Part shown: in pieces, positions 6,895 to 12,139 of the stretch
Layout of the letters: each line of letters starts with the position of its first letter
Numbering within the stretch: the first letter of the stretch is position 1
NCBI GenBank assembly: GCA_905236935.1
Contig: CAJOQL010000028.1
Location: 1 to 12,139, forward strand
DNA length: 12,139 nucleotides
Direction: 5' to 3'
Source: an uncultured Bacilli bacterium
GTDB lineage: Bacteria; Bacillota_I; Bacilli_A; RF39; UBA660
Made by a program: the position numbers and the translations under genes
Notes under the pieces: generated by a model
The model's database searches: none
The model's input: the letters and a program-made list of their open reading frames with translations, nothing else
Told to the model about the DNA's origin: nothing

Positions 6895-9435
6895 ATGAAT
6901 GAAATAGAAAAGTTAATAAAAGAATATCAAGAAGGTAATAAAGAATTATTAAATACAATACTTGAAAAAAGCTCTTATTTAATATATAAAGCTCTAAAAG
7001 AAAATATTAATACTGCTACTTATGATTATGCACTTTTATATGAAATGGGTAAAGAATGTTTAATAGACACAATTAGTAATTATGACGGAAGTGCTGACTT
7101 TTATTTAATTGCTAAGTATGCCTTAATTTATAAATTAAAAAATCAATTAGAAAAATATCCAACTCCATCTATAAGCAAAGATAATAAAACACTATTTATA
7201 AATATTAATAAAGAATTAAATCTAAATTTAGAAGAAAGTGATTATATATCTGTTAGAGCATATATTGAAACATTACCTTTAAGAACTAAATTATATATTA
7301 AAGAAAGATTCGGCTATAATGGCAGATGTTTAACTGTTGCAGCAATTGCTATTAAATTTAATCAAAATAGTGAAATAGTCGAAAATACTATAAATAAATT
7401 CATTAACTACTTAAAATCAAAATATTTAAATATTCCATATGAAAATACTAAAATAGAGCCAAATGAATCTACCAAAAAAGTAGCAATAGAAGAACAAATT
7501 CCACTAAAGAAAAGCATTTTTGAATACTTTAATGAATCAAGAGAAGAAGTAACCTCTGCCATATCAAAATTAAATAAAAAAGATATTATATATTTAAAAT
7601 ATGGAAATGATTTAAATGAATATAATGATATTGATTCTACAAATAATAATCTAATTGCTAATACTTTAATCGATGAAATTAAACAAATTTTAATTAAACA
7701 AGAATCAAAAACTTCATTTTTTAGTATTTTTATGGGTTATACTAAAGAACAAGTATTAACTGTTATTATGCATCTACCTGATAATTATAAAAAAATAATC
7801 TTTAAAAGATTTGGTCATAGTTTAAGTGAATATTATTATATTAGTAAAGAAGAAAATAAAATCTTAGAAGAAAGTATAATTCCATCTATTTATTATGATT
7901 TAAAAAGACAAAAAAATATTAATAATATTATGCATATATTAGATTGTACAAATCTAGATTTAATCAGAGATAATTTATTAAAATTAAACTCATATGAACA
8001 AAATTTAGTTATTAAAAGATTTTCCAAAGAATATAATAATAATTTATCCCTTAGTGAATTAATTAATCTTTACTTAGAAATATTACCAAATTTAAGAATA
8101 ATGATTAAAAATGATGAATTATCAATTAAAAATATAAATTTAGGCCAAAAGAAAAGGCTAGAAAATAGAGAAGATAAAAGCTCTAAACCAATTGAAAAAT
8201 CTAAAATAGTTGAAGAAGCAAATAAAGTTGGAAAAATAAAACCCCATGAAGATGCACCTTCAAATAAAAAAAGTAAAACATATATGAATCTTTTTGAACT
8301 ATTAAGTGATTATTCAAAAGAGGATATAATTAATGCCGTAAATAAATTAAGTGAAGAAGATAAAACTCTAATATATAGTAGATATGGTACAAACTTAAAC
8401 GAATATCATCGTCAAAATAAAAAGGTAGCAGCTTACGTAAAAATTCACGTTATAAATAATCTATTAATCTATTTAAATGAAGGCTCAATAGAAAAAACAA
8501 TTAGAAAGTTTTTTCAAAATCATACCATTCCAGAAATAAAAGAAGCTATATTTAAACTTCCAACTAAACAAAGAAGAGTAGCAATAAATAAATTTGGAGA
8601 AAATATTGATACTATTAATTTTATTAATGAAGATGAAAATGAATATCATTTATTAAAAGCAGTCTTTATTAACATAAATAGAATATTAAATGGGGAGACT
8701 ATAACTTTTAATTATACCAATTTAACTTTGTTAGAACTTTTACCTGATTTTAAAAAAGAACTAATTTTAGAAGGCATAAATGATTTAAATGAATATGAAA
8801 GGAAATGCTTAATTGCCAAATATGGAAACTCCCTAGAAGAGATTAATAAAGTACCAAAAAATATTGAAAAATCTTTACGTAGTTTAATTAATAAACTAAA
8901 GAAGATATTAGAAAAGAAAAATAATAAAATTCCAAGCATATTTGAGCATTTAGGACTTAGTAGAAGTATTGTAATAAAACGAATTGAAAACTTAGAAGAA
9001 ACTGAAAAAACAGCCCTTTATGATTATTATGATTATAATTTAGATAATCCTACTAAAAAGGACATTGATCCAAAAATAAGATTATATGTCGAGCACGAAA
9101 TAATTCCTAAATTAAAAAAACCTTTAAAAAGTGAGCTTAACACAATTAAAGATTTAACTTGCTTAATAAAGAGTGTTCATAGTAAAAATTTACTTTTACA
9201 ATTTACCGAAGAAGAAATACTAGTTATTTATTTATATAAGATGGTAAAAGAAAATGAAAATAGCATTAATTATATATTAAATATTTTAGATTTAGAATTA
9301 GAAGATTTTAATAATACTATTAAGAATGCAAAAAAGAAAAATTCTCATGCATTTGAAGTAATAGATTATGTTATATCCGCCTGTATGGCAGAATATGAAA
9401 ATGAAAAAGGCAAAACCTTTAAACTATTTATTTAA
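6895..9435 (+). CDS. Large sigma-70-like protein with tandem region 4-like repeats, function unknown
   Basis: No established function recognised; 846 residues, Lys/Asn/Ile-rich, with no signal peptide or membrane segment. An in-frame GTG at 6886 is possible, but GTGAT there matches the 3' part of the extended Shine-Dalgarno, so ATG 6895 is preferred. Residues 1-90 read like sigma-70 region 2: IKEYQEGN, then YEMGKECLIDTISNYDG (about 49-65), then FYLIAKYALIYKL. Residues about 120-185 read like region 4: LPLRTKLYIKERFGYNG followed by LTVAAIAIKFNQ and a helix, as in the sigma helix-turn-helix. After a charged linker the 'L...(E/D)...I..RYG.NL' pattern recurs to the end. The R/K-(Y/F)-G signatures lie near residues 138, 235, 305, 375, 496, 566, 642 and 711, mostly about 70 apart. 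A Lys/Glu-rich linker spans about 417-462. It is probably cytoplasmic and may bind DNA or RNA polymerase. It has its own transcription unit between two terminator/promoter boundaries. Confidence 0.8.
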   Translation: MNEIEKLIKEYQEGNKELLNTILEKSSYLIYKALKENINTATYDYALLYEMGKECLIDTISNYDGSADFYLIAKYALIYKLKNQLEKYPTPSISKDNKTLFININKELNLNLEESDYISVRAYIETLPLRTKLYIKERFGYNGRCLTVAAIAIKFNQNSEIVENTINKFINYLKSKYLNIPYENTKIEPNESTKKVAIEEQIPLKKSIFEYFNESREEVTSAISKLNKKDIIYLKYGNDLNEYNDIDSTNNNLIANTLIDEIKQILIKQESKTSFFSIFMGYTKEQVLTVIMHLPDNYKKIIFKRFGHSLSEYYYISKEENKILEESIIPSIYYDLKRQKNINNIMHILDCTNLDLIRDNLLKLNSYEQNLVIKRFSKEYNNNLSLSELINLYLEILPNLRIMIKNDELSIKNINLGQKKRLENREDKSSKPIEKSKIVEEANKVGKIKPHEDAPSNKKSKTYMNLFELLSDYSKEDIINAVNKLSEEDKTLIYSRYGTNLNEYHRQNKKVAAYVKIHVINNLLIYLNEGSIEKTIRKFFQNHTIPEIKEAIFKLPTKQRRVAINKFGENIDTINFINEDENEYHLLKAVFININRILNGETITFNYTNLTLLELLPDFKKELILEGINDLNEYERKCLIAKYGNSLEEINKVPKNIEKSLRSLINKLKKILEKKNNKIPSIFEHLGLSRSIVIKRIENLEETEKTALYDYYDYNLDNPTKKDIDPKIRLYVEHEIIPKLKKPLKSELNTIKDLTCLIKSVHSKNLLLQFTEEEILVIYLYKMVKENENSINYILNILDLELEDFNNTIKNAKKKNSHAFEVIDYVISACMAEYENEKGKTFKLFI
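7498..9117 (+). repeat. Protein-level tandem array of ~70-residue sigma4-like units
   Basis: Units are diverged, so the repeat is visible in protein and not in DNA. The common pattern is F..(L/F)..(Y/F)(S/T)KE.(I/V)..AI..L...(D/E)...I..(R/K)(Y/F)G..L.E, followed by a variable 25-residue helical part. Signatures start at about 7597 (KYG), 7807 (RFG), 8017 (RFS, degenerate), 8380 (RYG), 8590 (KFG), 8818 (KYG) and 9025 (YYD, degenerate). Spacing in residues is 70, 70, 121 (contains the charged linker), 70, 76 and 69. A further worn unit may follow up to 9400. Confidence 0.65.
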
Positions 9436-9446
9436 AACGATAAGTA

Positions 9447-9476
9447 TTGATTATATTTAATTTAATATGATATAAT
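9447..9476 (+). promoter_or_regulatory. Strong promoter of rpmG-efp
   Basis: TTGATT (9447-9452), an 18-base spacer and a perfect TATAAT (9471-9476) preceded by TGA give an extended -10 promoter. It begins 11 bases after the preceding stop codon, and no terminator separates the two genes. Some read-through from the sigma-like gene into rpmG is therefore possible. Confidence 0.75.
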
Positions 9477-9503
9477 ACCTATGTTTGAAGAGGAGGAAAA
9501 ATC

Positions 9504-9671
9504 ATGGCTAAGAAGAATGAAAATCGTGAAAGTGTTGAATTAAAATGTTCTGTTTGTGGTTCATTTTTAAGACCAACTGAAAAAAATAAAGCTAACACTC
9601 CAGAAAAGTTAGAAATCAAAAAATTCTGCAAAAAATGTGGTAAAGTCCAAGTATTTAAAGAAAAAAAATAA
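9504..9671 (+). CDS. rpmG: 50S ribosomal protein L33, zinc-binding form
   Basis: A 55-residue basic protein of the large ribosomal subunit. The L33 core is recognisable in TEKNKANTPEKLEIKKFC, corresponding to the family's 'KNKxNxPxRLExxKYC' stretch. Two cysteine pairs, C15/C18 (KCSVCG) and C42/C45 (FCKKCG), mark the C+ version that holds a zinc ion. It has a short polar N-terminal extension compared with 49-residue forms. AGGAGG at 9491-9496 lies 7 bases before the ATG. It is followed after 15 bases by efp, probably on one transcript. Bacillota often keep a second, cysteine-free L33 elsewhere, induced by zinc shortage. Confidence 0.92.
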   Translation: MAKKNENRESVELKCSVCGSFLRPTEKNKANTPEKLEIKKFCKKCGKVQVFKEKK

Positions 9672-9686
9672 GAAAGGAAGTAACTT

Positions 9687-10247
9687 ATGAACGTTAATAT
9701 TAATGATATAAAAAATGGTATGACTTTAATATTAGATGGTAAACTTGTTATGATAATTGAATTCCAACATGTTAAACCTGGTAAGGGTCCTGCATTTGTT
9801 AGAATTAAATATCGTGATTTAAAAACAGGATCTACTATTGAAGATACATTTAATACTAATTTAAAATTAGAAAAAGCTCATGTAGACAAATTACCAATGC
9901 AATACTTATATAAAGATGGTGAAAACTTTGTATTCATGAATAATAATGATTATTCGCAAATGGAAATAAATGAATCTATCGTAGCTGATAATGCTAAATT
10001 CTTAAAAGAAGGCTTAGAAATAACTGTTCAAATGTATAATGGTGATATTTTAGGTTTAGTACTTCCTGAAAAAGTTGAATATGAAGTAACTGAAACTACA
10101 GATGCAGTTAAAGGAAATACAACTAATAATGCTACTAAAGATGCAACTATTGAAACAGGTTATACGTTAAGAGTACCTATGTTTATCTCTCAAGGAGAAA
10201 AAATTATTATTACAACTGCTGATGGTAAATATTCATCAAGAGCATAA
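9687..10247 (+). CDS. efp: Translation elongation factor P
   Basis: EF-P enters the ribosomal E site and relieves stalling at polyproline and similar motifs. The 186-residue length, three beta-barrel domains and a C-terminal GKYSSRA ending are typical. The loop that reaches the peptidyl transferase centre is HVKPGKGPAF; K33 at its tip is the residue equivalent to the modified lysine (E. coli K34, B. subtilis K32). The modifying enzymes are not in the window, so the modification type is unknown. AAAGGAAG at 9673-9680 lies 6 bases before the ATG. It is co-transcribed with rpmG from the strong promoter at 9447-9476 and ends at a strong terminator. Confidence 0.98.
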   Translation: MNVNINDIKNGMTLILDGKLVMIIEFQHVKPGKGPAFVRIKYRDLKTGSTIEDTFNTNLKLEKAHVDKLPMQYLYKDGENFVFMNNNDYSQMEINESIVADNAKFLKEGLEITVQMYNGDILGLVLPEKVEYEVTETTDAVKGNTTNNATKDATIETGYTLRVPMFISQGEKIIITTADGKYSSRA

Positions 10248-10280
10248 TAAAGTCCCTTATTATATGGGATTTTTATTATG
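10244..10280 (+). terminator. Terminator after efp
   Basis: AAAGTCCC (10249-10256) pairs with GGGATTTT (10266-10273) with one G-U pair and a 9-base loop. The stem can extend through TAATA/TATTA with one bulged T. The T-rich run 10270-10274 serves as the U-tract. The stem begins at the efp stop codon. Confidence 0.8.
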
Positions 10281-10354
10281 CCTTAAAATATTAAAAAGTA
10301 TTTTTTATATAGATATGTGAAATCCATTTTCCGACATTTTTTTCAAAACAGGAC

Positions 10355-10383
10355 TAGATTTTAAATCTCAATAATGATATACT
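10355..10383 (+). promoter_or_regulatory. Promoter of the surface protein gene, with a palindrome on the -35
   Basis: TAGATT (10355-10360), 17 bases and TATACT (10378-10383) with a TGA before it give an extended -10 promoter with a poor -35. The perfect palindrome AGATTT-T-AAATCT (10356-10368) covers the -35 and part of the spacer. That is where a repressor or activator could act. The rest of the 10281-10354 gap is AT-rich and holds nothing I can support. Confidence 0.5.
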
Positions 10384-10398
10384 TACCATAGTAAGGAG
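10382..10398 (+). promoter_or_regulatory. Small hairpin covering part of the ribosome binding site
   Basis: CTTAC (10382-10386) pairs with GTAAG (10391-10395) around a CATA loop. The 3' arm includes the start of the Shine-Dalgarno TAAGGAG (10392-10398), which is 9 bases before the ATG at 10408. If transcription starts about 7 bases after the -10 (near 10390), the 5' arm would not be transcribed. RNA masking would need an upstream start, so the element may instead be a DNA site. Confidence 0.35.
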
Positions 10399-10407
10399 AT
10401 TTTAATA

Positions 10408-12139
10408 ATGGACAAAAAAAGTAGGAACGTACTGTTGCTTACTATTTTAAGTGTGCTAATAACTTCTGGAGTATTTACTTACGCTTACATTAGAAAGCCA
10501 GTAACGCAAACAGTTTCAAACACAATTAATACTTTAACGTGTTTGGATTTAACATTGGAAAGTAAAGATAAGGAGGGAAATATAACAGAAGGAATAAGCT
10601 TATCAGGAGCTTATCCAATAACTGATGCAGAAGGATTACAAGGAAATAATTATTCATTTACTGTAACTAATAATTGTGACACTCCAATAGTAGTAGATAT
10701 TGGTATGCAAACAATAGGAACAGGATTAGATCCAAAATATGTAAAATATGCAGTAGATGATGGAACAAATAAACCAGGAATGTTTACAATCGGATGGCAA
10801 ACAACTAAAACAGTAAAAGTAAATAATGCTGATGTAACTATAAATGTATTAGATAAAGTGTTTTTAGATGCTAATACAGCCGAAGATCAAGATACAACAA
10901 CTGTAGAAGTAGATAACGATACACCATCAGAAGGAGCAAGAAAAACATATAATCTAAGATTATGGATAAATGAAGCTACTACCTGGGAACAAGCTCACGA
11001 TAAAAATAATAATATTCTAAATTATACTGGAAAAATTGTAGCAGTAGCAAGCCCAACTAAAGGAAGATATACACCAGAATTTGCTGCGGAAGAAGGAACA
11101 TTACTTGCAGCTATAAAAAATGGAAATTATGAGTTTTTAAACTCATTAACTAGTCCAGGAAAAGAAATAAATACATACTCAGAACACTTAATAGCTAAAA
11201 CAGAAGATGATTATGGTACGTCGTATTATTTTAGAGGAAATGTAAATAACAACTATGTATTATTTGCCGAAAAATGTTGGAGAATAGTACGTATTGATGG
11301 ACTTGGCAATACTAAATTATTTTTATGGAATAATGCAAATAATTGTACTGGAAATAGTGCACCAGCAAATAGAACATTTAATGCAGGTACTATAAAGTAC
11401 ACTAAAATTGATGGAGTATCAAAAGGCAACTTATATCAAACAGCCAGTGGAGTAGGATTTATGTATGGAAAACCAGATTCAATAATACTTTATACAACTA
11501 ATAATACTGGTGCGCAAGATAATATAAGTAAAAGTTCAATACTAGAATATCTAGAAACATGGTATGGCACTAATATAAACAAAGTAGTTGAAGAAAACTC
11601 AACAGAAAAATATTCGGATTATCTAGCAGATGTAATATGGTGTGGAGATAAATCAAGAAGTAGTGGCCCTGGATATGGTCAATCAGGAGAAGCAAGATCA
11701 AACTTTAGTTCTTATGGAAGACTTAGTACTTTATCAAGTGCTAACCCAACATTAATATGTCCAGATGAAGGATTAGAGGGTAGTCCAACAATCTCCAAAT
11801 ATACAGTAGAAGCAACAGAAGAAAATAAAGGAAATGGAGATTTAGATTATCCAATCGGACTCATCACAATTGATGAGGCAGCCTTTGCCGGTGGAGCATA
11901 TAATTTTTCTAATAATTCATATTATTTAGCAACTGGTAGTTTGTATTGGACCATGTCACCGTCTATCTTCAATGGTTCTACCGCTAACGTTTGGGGTGTT
12001 CGTGACAGTGCTAGCTTTAGCTACGGCTACCACGTCAACGATGGATCAGGTGGCGTGCGTCCCGCAGTTTCTCTTAAGGGGGCGGCCATGGTAGAATCAG
12101 GAGATGGCACAATATCAACACCATATGTAATAAATGGAA
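10408..12139 (+). CDS. Membrane-anchored surface protein with C-terminal lectin-like, possibly diversified domain (3' end missing)
   Basis: The frame is open for 577 codons and runs off the window. TAAGGAG at 10392-10398 supports the ATG at 10408. MDKKSRN plus a hydrophobic helix (about 8-28) acts as signal anchor or signal peptide. Residues about 45-220 are Thr/Val/Asn-rich with a FTVTNNC stretch, resembling beta-sandwich TasA/camelysin-like exported proteins (inference only). From about residue 270, YYFRGNVNNNYVLFAEKCWRI begins a second domain. Six cysteines (C45, C90, C290, C313, C412, C451) fall in three pairs and could form disulfides outside the cell. Near the C-terminus, YWTMSP (513-518), a segment rich in small and aromatic residues, and GGVRPAVSLK (from 548) resemble C-type-lectin/FGE-like folds used by DGR targets. 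Codons are mostly A-ending (gga, gta, aca, ata) until about 11850, then shift sharply to C/T-ending. No LPXTG or other anchor is visible before the edge. Confidence 0.75.
   Translation, partial: MDKKSRNVLLLTILSVLITSGVFTYAYIRKPVTQTVSNTINTLTCLDLTLESKDKEGNITEGISLSGAYPITDAEGLQGNNYSFTVTNNCDTPIVVDIGMQTIGTGLDPKYVKYAVDDGTNKPGMFTIGWQTTKTVKVNNADVTINVLDKVFLDANTAEDQDTTTVEVDNDTPSEGARKTYNLRLWINEATTWEQAHDKNNNILNYTGKIVAVASPTKGRYTPEFAAEEGTLLAAIKNGNYEFLNSLTSPGKEINTYSEHLIAKTEDDYGTSYYFRGNVNNNYVLFAEKCWRIVRIDGLGNTKLFLWNNANNCTGNSAPANRTFNAGTIKYTKIDGVSKGNLYQTASGVGFMYGKPDSIILYTTNNTGAQDNISKSSILEYLETWYGTNINKVVEENSTEKYSDYLADVIWCGDKSRSSGPGYGQSGEARSNFSSYGRLSTLSSANPTLICPDEGLEGSPTISKYTVEATEENKGNGDLDYPIGLITIDEAAFAGGAYNFSNNSYYLATGSLYWTMSPSIFNGSTANVWGVRDSASFSYGYHVNDGSGGVRPAVSLKGAAMVESGDGTISTPYVING
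11941..12090 (+). other. Candidate DGR variable region inside the surface protein gene
   Basis: By hand count this 150-base stretch is about 53% G+C, far above the rest of the window. From 11962 to 12042, 26 of 27 codons end in C or T (13 in C); TGG is the only exception. At 10741-10821 in the same gene only 7 of 27 do. Runs of NNC/NNT codons are what adenine-specific mutagenesis of AAC/AAT template codons leaves behind. The stretch encodes Phe, Tyr, Ser, Gly, His, Asp, Val and Asn between a YWTMSP framework and GGVRP, followed by a GC-rich tail (12049-12089) where an initiation-of-mutagenic-homing site would lie. No template repeat or reverse transcriptase is in the window. Confidence 0.5.

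Noticed and set aside
6895..7450. Calling the large gene a normal housekeeping or ECF sigma factor
   Set aside because: Region 2 is divergent, there is no recognisable region 3, and most of the protein is extra repeat units. A plain sigma factor annotation would mislead.
9655..9671. Poly-A run at the end of rpmG as a programmed frameshift site
   Set aside because: It encodes a normal lysine-rich L33 terminus ending in TAA, and efp has its own ribosome binding site 15 bases on.
10285..10315. AT-only hairpin AAATA...TATTT as a second terminator after efp
   Set aside because: The stem contains only A-T pairs in AT-rich DNA and follows a better terminator at 10244-10280.
1..12139. A DGR template repeat or reverse transcriptase within the window
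   Set aside because: I looked for an A-rich near-copy of 11941-12090 and for a reverse transcriptase gene and found neither. The DGR idea therefore rests on the target side only.
1..12139. Use of TGA as tryptophan (Mycoplasma code)
   Set aside because: All genes are full length with TGG tryptophans and no internal TGA. No gene ends in TGA either, but that alone does not show recoding.
1..12139. CRISPR array, tRNA/rRNA gene, insertion sequence or attachment site
   Set aside because: No regularly spaced direct repeats, cloverleaf sequence, transposase or target-site duplication was seen.

Overview
The window is strongly AT-rich. Its codons favour A/T at third positions, stops are TAA or TAG only, Shine-Dalgarno sites are clear, and tryptophan is always TGG. 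It carries a T-box leader, a zinc-type L33 and a GT2 enzyme. This points to a low-GC Bacillota (Firmicutes) of the Bacilli/Erysipelotrichia or uncultured gut 'RF39-like' kind. It uses the standard bacterial code, not the Mycoplasma code. The lineage is inferred from style, not from a marker search.

Layout, all genes on the + strand. (1) 1-1930: the 3' three quarters of mutS (DNA mismatch repair), closed by an intrinsic terminator. (2) 2067-3287: a membrane GT2 glycosyltransferase with its own promoter, which is bracketed by an 8-bp inverted repeat. (3) 3288-3592: a 305-base gap holding a tandem palindrome, a hairpin, a good sigma-A-type promoter and a valine-type T-box leader with terminator. 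(4) 3593-6825: the T-box operon, an HD-domain phosphohydrolase overlapping valS; the valS stop codon lies inside its terminator. (5) 6895-9435: an 846-aa protein that looks like a degenerate sigma-70 factor (region 2-like N-terminus and one region 4-like segment) followed by about seven more ~70-residue units of the same style. (6) 9504-10247: rpmG (L33) and efp (EF-P), a translation mini-operon with a strong extended -10 promoter and a terminator. (7) 10408 to the end: a membrane-anchored, probably extracellular protein cut by the window edge. Its last part changes abruptly in base composition and codon use.

The two most notable things are in (7) and (5). At 11962-12042, 26 of 27 consecutive codons end in C or T inside an otherwise A-ending gene. 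The stretch sits at the C-terminus just before a GGVRP motif and a GC-rich tail. This is the look of the variable region of a diversity-generating retroelement (DGR), although no reverse transcriptase or template repeat lies inside the window. The sigma-like repeat protein has no function I can name; its architecture suggests a multi-site DNA- or RNA-polymerase-binding scaffold. The rest is core information processing: mismatch repair, valyl-tRNA charging under T-box control, a ribosomal protein and EF-P.
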